Shown piece after piece: positions 11,736 through 24,436 of a stretch of DNA of 64,000 bases; position 1 is the stretch's first letter; each line of letters starts with the position of its first letter. The stretch covers positions 22,604,928 to 22,668,927 of the forward strand of contig NC_058138.1 of the NCBI RefSeq assembly GCF_011075055.1. Direction: 5' to 3'. The notes under the pieces were generated by a model. It made no database searches, was not told the DNA's origin, and saw nothing but the letters and a program-made list of their open reading frames with translations. This DNA comes from Mangifera indica. Taxonomy: Eukaryota; Streptophyta; Magnoliopsida; Sapindales; Anacardiaceae. The position numbers were made by a program, and so were the translations under genes.

Positions 11736-14700
11736 ATGAACTTGGCGGTGAATTCGCAGCTCGGACGAGAATTGGCCGTGGTGACTGGAAGGGAAGCAGC
11801 TGATTTTGCAATACGGCGTCGTCGAGCTTTTAAAAGAGTTGATAAAGAGCTTTCGAGGGGCTATTTCAAAGCGGCTCTCAATCTTGTGAAGCAGCTACAG
11901 GGCAAGCCCGGCGGTCTTCGTGGCTTTGGCGCTGCCAAACAGGTCCTCTTTTTCTCCCTTGATTTTTCTTGAGGTGTGATTTTTTTTTTCCATGTATTTA
12001 TGCGTGCATGTGCGTGTTGTTGTAGGTTCCTCGAAGGTTGTTGTCTATGGATGAATTAGAGCTAAATGCCATGGAATTATCATCTAGCAGATCGTTGTTT
12101 GATTTGGTTATGGATTCAATTGAAAGTTGTAGTCGGTTCGATTCGTTAGATGAGGTGCCGTTATTGATTTTTAATAGTAGAATGTAGCCTTCTAAATCTA
12201 TCACTTTACATTTCGTTAATTTTTGTTGAATTTGATTATAATTCACAAAATGACTTTTTTTTCTCTCTGATTTCAAAATTGACTTTTAGGATTATATCTG
12301 AAAACTTTGTTTCCAGGAAGTCGTTATATCTGATCTCTAGTGCAAATAATGGGATTTGGATCCCACATAGTAAAATATGGGGCTCTTGGTTTATATGATT
12401 TTGAACTCTTTAATTTCATTAATTACCTTTTAGATTATTATTCTCTGTCAGCTATCTTTTCAATGTTTTCATGTCAATTTTGAAGGTTAAACCAGTAAAT
12501 GTTTGTTTATGGCAGGTCCTTAAGAGAGTTGAGTAATGACTGAGTTTGATGATTTCATTTGTGAAATGTTTGAACTTCCATTTGTTTTGAAACGTTCCTA
12601 ATATGACAGATGGCTTGTTCTACTTTTATTTAACAGGAACCAAGTGATAGAGTTGAAGGCTTAGTGGAAGATGAAGGCTATGGATGTCTTTGTGAAGGAG
12701 ATTATTCCATGTGCATGCAAGTAAGATGAACCACTACTAGAAATCTAAAATGTGTTGTGAAAATTGTATATGTAAGCAAAAATAACATTAAATCACACAA
12801 CTGCAGAATTTCAAATCAAATATATTTTGCCCAATTTGCTTAATTTGATCACAATAGGCTATAAAATTATATTATAGATGAATTAGGGATTAAAGCATAC
12901 CTGTTTGTGTCATTTGGTTGCAAAGAATTGATGCAGAAGATGAATGATTATTGATTATCAATCCACAGCAATGGCTTCCTTTTCCAGTTTCAGAATGCAC
13001 AGCAGAGGGGTGCCAAAAAACTTTTACACATCATATTTTAAAACTGGATAGAGGGGACATTGCCTGCCTTATTTTATTTAACAATAAAAAGGTCAATTGG
13101 GCTCTCCCATCAAAAGCCCAACGACCTTTATTGGTCCACACTTATAATCCAATTTAATAATCATAATACAAAGTGTATTAGTCCGCTTCTAAATGATCAC
13201 ATCAAACCCATAAAATAAAATTTTTCTAGACTACACATTCACCTATTTTTATTAAACAATAAAAAAATTTAATCAATGTTTGTCCACATTATTCCAACAG
13301 TATGATGATGAAAGATGGGTTAGAGAGTTTTTTTTTTTTTCTTTGCATTGGTCACTGATATTTAGTGCTGTGGATAGGGTTGGATTCGAGCCGAGCTAGC
13401 TCGAGCTCGAGCTCGGCTCGGCTCGGCTCGGTTCGAGCCCGAAACGAGCCGGGCTCTGCTCGGCTCGATCGAGCTCAAACTGGCTCGGGTTGGCTCGGTA
13501 TATTTTTTTTAATTTTTTTATACAAAACGACGTCGTTTTGATTCATATATATATATACAAAACGGTGTCGTTTTGATATGAAAAACGAGCCGAACCGAGC
13601 TGTTACCGAGCCGAACCAAAAACGAGCCGAACTTGAGCCGAGCCGAGTTTGGCTCGAGCCGAACTCGAGCCGGCCATTAAAAAACCGAGCCGAGCCGAGC
13701 CCGAGCTCGGCTCGGCTCGAATCCAGCCCTAGTTGTGGAGATGACTGACTGCTTGCCGGCTTTCCTTTCAATCAAAGTGTAACCAGTTTATAATCTCTTT
13801 CATCAGAGTATGCCCTACATTGTAAGATATATTTGCACAGCATGAAGCTGGTCATTTTCCTGTTGGCTACTTGCTGGGGTTCTTCCCAGAAGTTATGAGA
13901 TACCAAGCATAGAAGCCCTGAGGCAAGATGAATATGCTGCAGGAAGGGTAAAATTCTTGGGTTTTGAATTTCATAAAGAAGTAAGTGCACTGTTGTCTTC
14001 TGCAGAAAATTAGTTGATTAGTTGATTGTACTTTCTTAGATACTCAGTGAATAGTATGGCCAATTGTTTTTGTATCCTTTATAAGTGTTGTTCAAATCGT
14101 TATTGGATTGTAGTAATGTGGATGATTGGTTTGTCACTGAATGGTTCTATTGCTTATATCACTGTATCCCATTCTGTTAAAGAGTAGGCTTTACATTATC
14201 TTAGATTTCAAGACTTCCATGTCATGCAGGTTCATATTCCAAGGATGCTAAGAAAAGATATCGGTAAGATACCTATTTGTTTCCTCTGTGCCATTACACA
14301 AAGTGCTCTCTTATATGTTGCATTCACTTGTAATTATTTCAGACTGTCAATATATCAGCACATTTTTTTCAGATTCAATTTGTTTCTTTTTTGCTAATTT
14401 GTATTTGTAATTATTTCTGTTTCCACCACCATCACTGATCAAGTATTCTTTGACAGGTTTATTTTTTTCTCTTATTTTAATCATTTTATGAGTCCTAGAT
14501 TTAAATAACTATTAAATTGGTTTTCATTGTGCACTCCAGAAGATGTTTACTCTCTGATTGTCAAGTAATTTTGTGGCAAGTTTAAAGCTCAAACATTTCA
14601 GGGTTATCAGGAAGCTACAGTGTTGAAAGCCTAAGTAGCTCATATATTTTTAGAGTTCTTTAATTATGATGTCCTCAAAAATATGTTCATTGCTTTGCTA

Positions 14701-15661
14701 TTTGGACAGCATTTTACTAAGAAATTTGAAAGCTTGATGATCTTATTAAGGAATCATACTCGCCTGTAACTAATATCAAATTAAGTACAAGGTTTATCTA
14801 GAGAGATTTTTCGCTTCAACCAGACTTCATAGAATTTGAATAAAAGGAGATTAAGTTGCTATTTTTCTAATTCAGTTGTGATCATACCATGCGGGCCAAT
14901 AGAGGGGAAATTTCATCAAGGGGAAATTTCATCCAAGGTGAAAAGCTTTCTTTTTGGTTTGTTCGTTATGTGTACAGCATACACTTTCATTGCTTTCAAC
15001 TAATTCTGTCGGCTATGGTTACCTTTAAAGGATTTCACAAAGAGTGCTTGTGTGAAATAAGAAATTAGGGTTGGAAACAATAGCTACTCAAATTCACTAA
15101 TAACTCCAGTTTAGAAATTTATAGCTATGTTCTCGGGGAGTCTAATGGAGTTTTTATCCAACACCAAGGTCACCTGGATATACAGTCAGTCATAAATGCT
15201 GCATGTCACTCTCTTCCTTGATTAAAAGTATAAAGGGCATTGCTGACAGCAAGTTTCTCTAACATAAATGGCTGCAGACTTTGAACAACTTTTCATGTGT
15301 AATTTTGGGAGGCTTACTGGCAGCACATTTAGTATGCGGATACTCAGATGGCCATCATTCTGATATTGACAAGGTCTGAGTTTATTTGTCATGGTACCTA
15401 CTTCGCATTAGTTGTTTTGGTCTCTATGTGTTTTAAATTTTTTCTTGTTATGGTGTAGCTGGAAAGAGTGTTCAGATGGTTGGGGTACAGAAAAAGTGAA
15501 GCTCTCTCTCTCAAGTGAAATGGGCTGCACTGAATACTGTTATAATTTCACAACGTTACAGTGAAGCTAGATCAAGACTAGCCAAGGCCATGGCAGCTGG
15601 AAGATCAGTCAGCTTATGTATAGAAACAATAGAAAATGCCATTCATGGAAAAGAAATCTAG
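11736..15661 (+). pseudogene. Decayed divergent paralogue of the M41/HEAGH membrane protein
   Basis: Exon-like pieces with good splice sites: 11736-11942, 12026-12154, 12637-12720, 13841-13980, 14230-14263, 15278-15373, 15459-15661. The first (LVKQLQGKPGGLRGFGAAKQ) and the HEAGHF piece clearly match the neighbour. The 96-nt piece equals the neighbour's 96-nt exon, and SDIDK keeps the aspartate. Lesions: the HEAGH exon is 140 nt instead of a multiple of three, with a missing base after YLLG giving a stop at 13909-13911. The last exon is 203 nt against 201, with two extra bases in a CT run that give a TGA about 20 codons in. The membrane-segment exon is replaced or diverged. A hAT-type MITE and long AT-rich introns interrupt it. 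An RNA may still be made, but a full protein is not possible without editing or different splicing. Confidence 0.75.
13375..13731. mobile_element. hAT-type MITE (357 bp), GGCTCG-rich foldback
   Basis: Ends are inverted: TAGGGTTGGATTCGAGCCGA at the left and the reverse complement TAGGGCTGGATTCGAGCCGA at the right. Flanks GCTGTGGA (13367-13374) and GTTGTGGA (13732-13739) are an 8-bp target duplication with one mismatch, the hAT signature. Both arms are built from repeats of GGCTCG/CGAGCC and can fold on each other. The centre holds two near-copies of AAAACG(A/G)(C/T)GTCGTTTTGAT. It lies in the intron before the HEAGH exon of the pseudogene. No transposase. Confidence 0.75.
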
Positions 15662-16432
15662 CTAATGTATGGACACACATTATAATTTCTTCTACTGAGT
15701 AGCATATTCTGCCTGAGACAAGGCAGAAACAGCTTGCAAAGGTACTTCAATGGTGAGAGTTCTTAGCCACAGTCATGCCTTTTTTTGGGTCCAGTTGCTT
15801 GAATCTGTCATTGTATTTAAGACCTCTTGGAAGCATATTAGTTGGACTGGTTAATGCTAGCTTATAAGGGAAAATCCTTCTCACAACCAAATTTGTACAA
15901 GTTGTGGACAACACAGCTAATTAATAGATATACAAACAAATTTTAATAACCTTTTAATATAACTTAACGTGACAGCATGTGATTAAGGCATTTTAAAATA
16001 AGACCCAATAACATGTTATCACGTTAGTTTATTTAAATAAATTAGAAATATTTGTTAAGGCATAGTTTTATTAAAAATAAAAAACAAACATTAGTAAAAC
16101 TAATGCTATATTCATGTAGAAGGAATATTAATTTATATATCAATCATGATATAATACTATGTGTAACACACTACAACTCATGAGAAACAGGTCCAAAGTC
16201 CAATACCTCTCTTTTCCTTTGCCTATCTTTTTGGGAAGAAGAGTATGGTGAATGATGGGCAAAACCCTCCATTTGCAATTGTGACTGAACCCAAAAGCTT
16301 TTCAGCTCTTTGACAGCTCTCCAATTCAGTAACACTTGGTATACATATAGATAAATATTAAGTATAAATAAATTAACATGTGTTTACTTAATTGAACAAT
16401 TTTGAATTAATATGTTAGCTTATTTATAATCA
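15662..16432. other. AT-rich spacer downstream of the pseudogene
   Basis: Nothing beyond low-complexity AT-rich DNA is recognisable. The first part could hold the old 3' UTR of the pseudogene. Confidence 0.45.
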
Positions 16433-16435
16433 TTA

Positions 16436-16895
16436 GGATGCGTTTTGTTTGGAGAATGTTACCAAAATAAAGATATTACCTTAAATATGAATTATTTAAA
16501 AGATTACTGGATATAATGAGTATATTTAATAAAATCTAATAGATATAAATAATTATTGTGTTTAGTTTAAGGTAATATAATAATACTAATAAATTATTTT
16601 ACTTAAATGCCCTTAAATATAATTATTTTTATATTATTTATTATATTAATTAAAAATAAATTATTTTTGTCCCAAAAAATTAATAAATAATAATATAATT
16701 ATAATAAATCAAAATTACATTGCTAATCTTTTAATATCTAAAGTGAAAGTGGTAATCAGATTACTACTTATATTATCTGTCACGTCAGTATTGATAATAG
16801 AATATTACCATAATATTTTATTACTAATAAACCAAACAAGATAATAAAATATAGATTAGCAAGATAATCTTTAAATCCTGAAACCGAACGACCTC
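16436..16895. mobile_element. PIF/Harbinger (Tourist)-like MITE, degenerate
   Basis: The left end GGATGCGTTTTGTTTGG and the reverse-complemented right end GAGGTCGTTCGGTTT are loosely inverted. Both sides are flanked by TTA (16433-16435 and 16896-16898), the three-base target duplication of this superfamily. The 460-bp interior is AT-rich and non-coding. Terminal matching is only moderate. Confidence 0.4.
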
Positions 16896-16898
16896 TTA

Positions 16899-19338
16899 GT
16901 GTTTTTTGCTTACATGTATAATTTTAATTTGAATTAGTCATGAAAACTTGAAAGCCCATCAAGTAATTAAGAAGCCCATTGGACCAATGGCTTTCGGCCC
17001 ATCTCAAATTATCCAAATGATTGATCAATATGTGGGCCATAGATACAATTGGACAAGGCTGGATCTGGGCCATGCATCTTCTGTGAATGTCCCATGAGCT
17101 TGGTACAAAACGATTTCCTTAGGAACTATCATGTCAACCATTTACAAATGACAAATATTAATAATGTCCAACCACCAAGTTATGATCGCATATTAATGTC
17201 ATAATTATGATTTGTTAATATTTGTCACCTTATCATTAGCTTAAACCATACTTAATTATTAAACGTGTTTAAGAACAATATAATTTTACACGAAACAATC
17301 GACAAAATGATTATTTTTATGTAATGTGATATTAACTTTCACTCAAGACTCTCGTAATCCACCTTTCTTAAAGACCACACATGACCTCATTAGAAATTAT
17401 TTAACCATTACAATTTAGATCTAGATCTACTTTTAATTTATGTCTTTATAACCATATGATCTCATTAGATGCATCTAATTTTTTTTTTTTCAAATAAAAA
17501 TAAGGTTAAAAAGTAAACTTCATTTAGAATATGATATAAAAATCGATTTGGTTGATAAATAAACCAATTATTCTTTCATTTGTGCAAGTAAAATCGTTAA
17601 CATCTATAGTAAAACTAACTTTTAATAATAATAAAATATATGGACTAATGAGAAATAATAAAAATTAGAGGGTCGATGTAAAATTTAGGGATTTATTAAT
17701 ATAGAACTTGATTTTCAGATTATACCAACGATTAATATAGTTTTTTAAGGACATTAGATATTAGTAAGAAGGTTGACAAGCAATCTCAATTTAAGGTAAT
17801 TCTTTAACCTAGTTTCCTCACATTAGGTCGAGAATCGAGTCATATGCTCAATAGTCAACTTTTTATTTTACATAAACTTTGAGCAAAATTTTTCAAAATT
17901 TAGACAAGTCAATAATGGACTCAAAACCAATTCCAAAACACCCAACAAGAATGTGGTCAAAAGAAACAAGATCTAGCAATGGACACCACACCACCAAGAT
18001 AAGTCAAAGGCAAGCAATTTGTATAATCAACAAGCTCCAAAAACATGCAAATGAAACTGAAGATGTTGAGGCCTGAAAAATATAACTGTTAAGATTAAAA
18101 GGGAAATGGGATTTAGGTCAAATGTGTTGATACCTTGGGCACTTGCCCAATTGGTCAATGCTTGATTTTTTCAAGTCTTTATCAAATATTACTTTTTTCA
18201 GTTGCTTTGGTTTGGGCCCTATCTTAAGACTTTCATCCATCTTTACCACATACATAACTTGTTTTTTTCTCGAAAAGAAACGTGGTAATAATTCTATCAA
18301 TACAGGATTTTGTCCCAATGGGGACCATGATTTGATTCAAACTAAGGTAAATTTATACTAGAATTAGTTTAAATTTGATTCGAATTTAATTTATATTTGA
18401 TTCCGATAATATAATCTAAGATAAAATTTAGTTGAACCGTTCAAAATTTTTTATATTTTTTTTTACGTTTGGTATTTAATTTATGTTTATCAACTATATG
18501 TGATCGAAAGAGAAATGAAAGACTTAACTTTTTTAGCACAATCTAATTTGATCAACCAAATCTATATCAACGACTTCTACATCTAAATATGTACACAAAA
18601 TAAAGACAATCGTATATTTCTATCTTCATATTTGTATGACATTAAAACCAAAAAAAAAACCAAAAATACAATAGAGGAAAGGGAACGTTAAAATTGTAAT
18701 AAAATTAGTAATATAGATTTTTCTTTTATTAACAAAAAATTAATATATAAAATAAATTAAAATTTTAAATATGATATATTTTCAGTAATTTTTAAATACA
18801 TATTTTTTTATTTTAAACATCCTATTTTTACTATTTAAACTACCCATTAAAGACTTACTGTATGGTTAAATTACTCCATGTACACGTCGATAATACCGCG
18901 TGTACCAAGTGAGAAAGGGAAAAAGAAAAAGTTAAAACAGAAGCAGCCAAAAATGGTTCCTCATTGTTGGGCCATGCCATGGACAACGCTCCCAAACAAC
19001 CACTGTTTATTGTGGGTCTAGCTTCATTATAATAACAATACTTAGCTCATCTCACCACCAAAGCTGCCTTCTTCTGCTTCTCTGTGACTGTTAAGTTGTT
19101 GAAAATGACTTGTCAATTACACTTTGTTTACTGCCTTCTCCTTCTTCCATACCATACCATGCCGGTCAACTTTCAATTATTTTTAGGCATTTATTGTAAA
19201 TGCGAGGATATCCATTGCCATACAATCGATCTTCCATGACCACTCTCCTTTCCACCACAAAACATGAAATAAGTTTTATCGAATTTAAAAAAATTTTGGT
19301 TTAATATATATAAATATTATCTTGAGCCGTTTAAGATT

Positions 19339-19347
<9 letters not shown>
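16899..19347. other. Long AT-rich intergenic region
   Basis: No gene recognised. At 17149-17227 there is a small inverted repeat with arms TGACAAATATTAATAA and its near-complement (15 of 16) around a loop of about 47 bases, perhaps a tiny MITE remnant. Short open frames near 17.9-18.3 kb have no domain or coding look. Confidence 0.45.

Positions 19348-19408
<61 letters not shown>
19348..19408. repeat. (AT)n microsatellite
   Basis: About 60 bases of nearly pure AT dinucleotides. It produces a meaningless Ile-Tyr open frame. Confidence 0.9.
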
Positions 19409-19412
<4 letters not shown>

Positions 19413-19652
19413 TTTATTCAATTTTAATTATTTATCGATGTCTTTTAACTTATCGTGATAAAACAATCATATCAAATAATGAGCTAACACAACAAATAAT
19501 ATTATGTTACATAAAATAAAGCATAATAAAATTAAGTTGAATTTTACAATTCTCATGTTGGGTTTGTATTTCGATTCAATTTATATAATTATATCTTTAT
19601 TTAAAATTTGAAAATATATTCAAATAAGATATACCAACAAGTATAAATAAAT

Positions 19653-20520
19653 GGGAAAAAAAACTATTTTTCACTCAAGTTTTAACTGAAATTCAAAATC
19701 ACACATATAGCATTGAAAAATCTAAAGTCTCACTCATGGTCTAATTTCTATTAAGTTTTTTTGTTATAAAGGTAAAATAGTCATTTTATTGTTTATATTA
19801 AAAATATATAAAACTTGTTATTTTTTCTCTCAGGTTTTAAAAACTAACAATTTCACACTTACCTAAAGTTTTTAAACTTTAAAAAGTAACATTTTCATCC
19901 TCAAACTTGTGGCTTCCATATTTTTCAAACTCAGTCAGCCTCCATAACTTTCAAAAACAATAATTTCACTCTCACTCTTCAACTTTAGCTTCCATTGCTA
20001 TACAATCGTCATAGATTTAACCGCGGTTATGGAAGAAGGAAAATCTCTTTTTCTTGTCGTCATAGATTCCATATCTCTTCGTAGATGAATAGATTTAGAG
20101 ATCTCTTCATCGTTGAATGTCTTTATCTCTGACACAAAGATCTATTTCAAATTATTTTTTATGCGTCAACCAATGGTTTAAGATTGAGAGAAAAGGTCTT
20201 CGGTGATGGAGATGGTGGCCAGAGAGGAGAAAAAAAATTCTAATGTTTGGGAGGGTGGAATATGACTTGTCAAAATTAAAAAACTTTAAGTAAGGGTGAA
20301 ATGTTAGTTTTTATAACTCAATTGGAGGGGGAGAGGGGGGGGAGGGAATGTAATGAATTTTATATTTATAATATTATTAGTAAAATAATTATTTTATCTC
20401 AGCCGCTAATAGAAAATTTTAACCGCGGTTAGTTAATGGATAAAACTTTAGGGTTTTTAAACTTCGCGAGTATGAATTTGATAACCCAATTAAACCTTGG
20501 TGGGAAATAGACCTTTGGCC
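19653..20520. mobile_element. MULE-like non-autonomous element A (868 bp)
   Basis: The left end reads GGGAAAAAAAACTATTTTTC and the reverse-complemented right end GGCCAAAGGTCTATTTCCCA. This is the same terminal pattern as the elements at 29235 and 30507. The subterminal AAACTAACATTTTCACCC-type words are shared with those copies; the core (about 19980-20240) is not. No 9-bp target duplication could be found, perhaps because the right end was later included in a tandem duplication. Confidence 0.5.
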
Positions 20521-21765
20521 ATTTTCAGCCTAGTTTATAAATACAGGAACAAGAAAAAAAATAGTACGTGAATTATACAGGTATAATACAATAAATAATA
20601 AAAAATATGTTTGTAAAAAAAGTTTCTAAAATTTGTATATGAGAAAAATACAAAACGTATATATACGAGTTTAATACAACATATTGTTCATAATACGTTT
20701 ATAAAAATACGACAATACTACAATAATTTTAGTATTTTTCATAAATATTTTATTGAAAATTAATATAACAATTCAAATGTAAAATATTTAATTATCTATT
20801 AAACCTAATACATAATCAAAATTCTCTATATAATAAGTAACTGTAACTTATTAGTCAATTGGGAAAAATGAATAAATTATCAGTTTGGATTTTAAACTTC
20901 AGATCAAAATAAATATTTGTATAAATCATAAGAGAAAAAATATAAAATTAGAATTGAGAATTAAGAAAGAAATATTGTTAAGTTTTTTAAAATAATAATA
21001 ATATTTTTATAAATAAATAAAAATAAACGGGATAATTTTATATTTTAAATTTAATGAATGTAATGAATTTTATATTTATAATATTATTAGTAAAATAACT
21101 ATTTTATCTCAGCCGCTAATAGAAAATTTAACCGCGGTTAGTTAATGGATAAAACTTTAGGGTTTTTAAACTTCGCGAGTATGAATTTGATAACACAATT
21201 AAACCTTGGTGGGAAATAGTCCTTTGGCCATTTTCAGCCTAGTTTATAAATATAGGAACAGAAAAAAAAATAGTACGTGAATTATACAAGTATAATACAA
21301 TAAATAATAAAAAATATGTTTGTAAAAAAAGTTTCTAAAATTTGTATATGAGAAAAATACAAAACGTATATATATGAGTTTAATACAATACATTGTTCAT
21401 AATAAGTTTATAAAAATACGACAATACTATAATAATTTTAGTATTTTTCATAAATATTTTATTGAAAATTAATATAACAATTCAAATGTAAAATATTTAA
21501 TTACCTATTAAACCTAATACATAATCAAAATTCTCTATATAATAAGTAACTGTAACTTATTAGTCAATTGGGAAAAATGAATAAATTATCAGTTTAGATT
21601 TTAAACTTCAAATCAAAATAAATATTTGTATAAATCATAAGAGAAAAAATATAAAATTAGAATTGAGAATTAAGAAAGAAATATTGTTAAGTTTTTTAAA
21701 ATAATAATAATATTTTTATAAATAAATAAAAATAAACGGGATAATTTTATATTTTAAATTTAATT
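20346..21765. repeat. 710-bp tandem duplication (two nearly identical copies)
   Basis: Bases 20346-21055 and 21056-21765 are copies at an offset of 710 bp, with only scattered substitutions and one-base indels. The unit contains the right end of the MULE-like element A (TTTGGCC at about 20514-20520 and again near 21223-21229) plus AT-rich flank. High identity suggests a recent event. Non-coding. Confidence 0.88.
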
Positions 21766-22326
21766 AAAAATTTAAAAATTTAAAAATATAATAAATATAA
21801 AATATGGTTAAAAATGGGTTTATGATATTTTGGATTTAAAAATTCTTTTTTTATATATTTAATACGCAAATGAAGTGGGAGACCAGAAAAGAATTTGAGA
21901 CGGACCCCGTTTGTCGTCATGTGATCTGGCGTTGGCCGCACGCACGGACGCTTTTGTCCTCTCCCGTTCTCTTTTTTGTTTTTTCTACAAAACATCTCCA
22001 CTATTTATGACATCATTATAATTCAAAATTTATTTACTATTTTAAATTTTTTATTTATTTTTTATTATCACATGGGTCCCACGTACCTGCTATCTTTCGG
22101 CCGCTCAGTTTGTCGTCTTTATCATCCACATTCACTCTCTCTGCGCACTTTAGTTTCTTTCTCCCTTTATGTGCTAAAATATACCTCTCTTCTTATCACA
22201 TCACTTCTCACCTCATCTCTCTGTTTTATTGTAGTTAGATTTTATCATTTTATCATTTATTATTAAGCTCTGTTGTTGAGAGAGAGATTCATTTACTTTC
22301 TGCTGAGACTACTGTTACCTCATCTG
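21766..22326. promoter_or_regulatory. Promoter and leader region of the GID1 gene
   Basis: Upstream region of GID1. It contains a local GC-rich patch at about 21895-21965 and CT-rich tracts at 22130-22220, as often near plant transcription starts. No clean TATA box or start site can be assigned by eye. Confidence 0.4.
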
Positions 22327-22409
22327 ATGTTAGAGAATGTGAATGCGAGCGGAAAAAGATCAAAGATCAAGATTTGATGGGGTTTTTAGCATTGTAGATG
22401 ATTCGTTGA
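22327..22409 (+). promoter_or_regulatory. Chain of three abutting uORFs in the GID1 leader
   Basis: uORF1 at 22327-22377 encodes 16 residues. Its TGA overlaps the ATG of uORF2 (22377-22397, 6 residues). The TAG of uORF2 directly abuts the ATG of uORF3 (22398-22409, 3 residues). All lie within about 200 bases of the main start at 22528/22531, so they are in the mRNA if transcription starts upstream. Such uORFs usually lower translation; the effect here is inferred. Confidence 0.55.
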
Positions 22410-22527
22410 AGTGGGTGTTCAAGCATGTGAAATTTTGTTAAGTGGGTTTCTATTTAAACGTGGTTTTGTACTGAAGCTTTTTGGATTTTTGTCATTCGGG
22501 TTGGTTTTTTCATAAGGAATAGTCGTG

Positions 22528-24436
22528 ATGATGGCTGCAAGTAATGAAGTTAATCTCAATGAGTCAAAGGTGTGTGTTTCTTTGTTTCGAAATCCTTTTA
22601 AGTTCTTCTTCTTGTGGTCATCTTACCTTGTTGGGGAAAGATGTTAAATTTTTTATGGATTTGTGTAGTTGTTTTGGCTTATTAAGTATTTGGGTTGTTG
22701 AGAGCTGGGTTTGACCTGATTCTGTGGTATTTCTGAGTCAATGATGCCTGTACTGATGATTTGTTCCGTCGCTTTGATTTGATTATGTTAGGAGAGGGTA
22801 TCTTGTTATCTGGGTTAAGGGGTTTCTGAGGAGATTGGGAAAGTCTTTGTTTCACGTTTTGTTTTCAATTGATGGGCTAAGGATTTCTTTGGTTTTTGTA
22901 TTGTTTACTTTTGTTTTCCTATAAAAGAGGTAAAAGAAGGGTTTTTTTTTGTGCCGCGGTTTAATGGATTCTGAAGATCATTTGAATGTTGTTGATGATT
23001 TTCTTTTGAACTTGTGATTCTCGTCGTCTATGGTTTGCTAGTTGAGGTTGGTAGGGAGGATTTGCGTTGATTTGAACATTTTATCTCAGTTATTTATTTA
23101 TTTTTTTCTATTTATAGAAGTGTGTACTTGCTCATATTTGGGCAATTTAGGTTTTTCTTCTTTGCAGTTTTATAAGTCATCTGCATATGATAGCTGAAAT
23201 CTCAGTAATCATCTTTTGAACTTTCAATTTTATTTAAGTGTCAATTGCAAATTAAACAGATATTTTACTTACCGAATGGATGTATTTGGGGCCTTTAGGT
23301 TTTCTTTATTCTTCCTGTTTGCAATTTTAAATCATCTGCTTATAGTAGCTAAAATCTTAGTAATCATCTTTAGAACTTTAATTTATATTGTCGCTTGCAA
23401 ATGTGAAATGGATTTCTGATCGTTTTTATCTTTTGTGTAGATGGGGGTTCCATTGCACACATGGGTTCTCATCTCCAATTTCAAGTTGGCATACAATCTT
23501 TTACGTCGCCCTGATGGCACTTTTAACCGCCACTTAGCAGAATTCCTTGATCGGAAAGTCCCTGCTAATGCAAATGCAGTTGATGGTGTTTTCTCATTTG
23601 ATGCCATCATTGATCGTGAAACTAGTCTTCTCAGCAGGATATATAGACCTGCAGATGGTGAGGTCCCCCAACCAAACATTGTTGATCTGGAGAAGCCTGT
23701 TGGCTCTGAGGTTGTTGTCCCTGTAATAATTTTCTTTCATGGAGGAAGCTTTGCACATTCTTCTGCTAATAGTGCTATCTATGATTTCTTATGTCGTAAA
23801 CTTGTGAGGAATTGCAAAGCTGTTGTTGTTTCTGTGAACTATAGGCGGGCACCTGAGCATCGATATCCATGTGCTTATGATGATGGATGGGCAGTTCTTC
23901 AATGGGTGAATTCAAGGCCATGGCTTAAAAGCGAGGGCTCAAAAACTCATATATACTTGGCTGGGGACAGTTCAGGGGGTAACATTGTACATCATGTTGC
24001 TTTGAGAGCAGTAGATTCAGGAATTGAAGTATTGGGCAATATACTGCTCAACCCAATGTTTGGCGGGCAGAAGCGAACTGAATCTGAGAAGAGATTAGAT
24101 GGGAAATTCTTTGTCACTGTCCAAGACCGGGACTGGTATTGGAGAGCATTTCTTCCTGAAGGTGCAGATAGGGATCATCCAGCTTGTAACCCCTTTGGGC
24201 CTAATGGTAGAAGTCTTCAAGGAATGAAGTTCCCTAAGAGTCTTGTGGTGGTTGCTGGTTTGGACCTTATGCAGGACTGGCAGTTGGCCTATGCTAAAGG
24301 CCTGAAGAAGGCTGGTCAAGATGTGAAACTTCGATATCTGGAGCAGGCAACAATTGGCTTCTACTTTTTGGCTAATAATGACAACTTCTATGTCGTCATG
24401 GATGAGATAAGTAATTTTGTGTGTTCTAACTGTTAA
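22528..24436 (+). CDS. GID1C: Gibberellin receptor GID1 (GID1C type), 2 exons
   Basis: Soluble nuclear/cytosolic gibberellin receptor that binds DELLA proteins when hormone is present. Exon 1 is 22528-22569 and exon 2 is 23441-24436; together 345 residues, with the single intron right after the NLNESK N-terminus, as in the family. Two Met codons stand in tandem (22528 and 22531); the second gives the usual MA start. The DELLA-binding lid region TWVLISNFKLAYNLLRRPDG is intact. The hormone-sensitive-lipase fold shows HGGSF at about residue 114 and GDSSGG with the serine at about 191. The lipase catalytic His is replaced by Ile in QATIGFYF, so it binds but does not hydrolyse. Sequence details such as ANANAVDGVFSFD favour the GID1C branch (At5g27320). 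The C-terminus ends FVCSNC, slightly short compared with relatives. Confidence 0.95.

Noticed and set aside
11998..12276. 92-codon minus-strand open frame
   Set aside because: It is the antisense of a pseudogene exon and its AT-rich intron.
19322..19519. 65-codon open frame
   Set aside because: Mostly an (AT)n microsatellite read as Ile-Tyr repeats.
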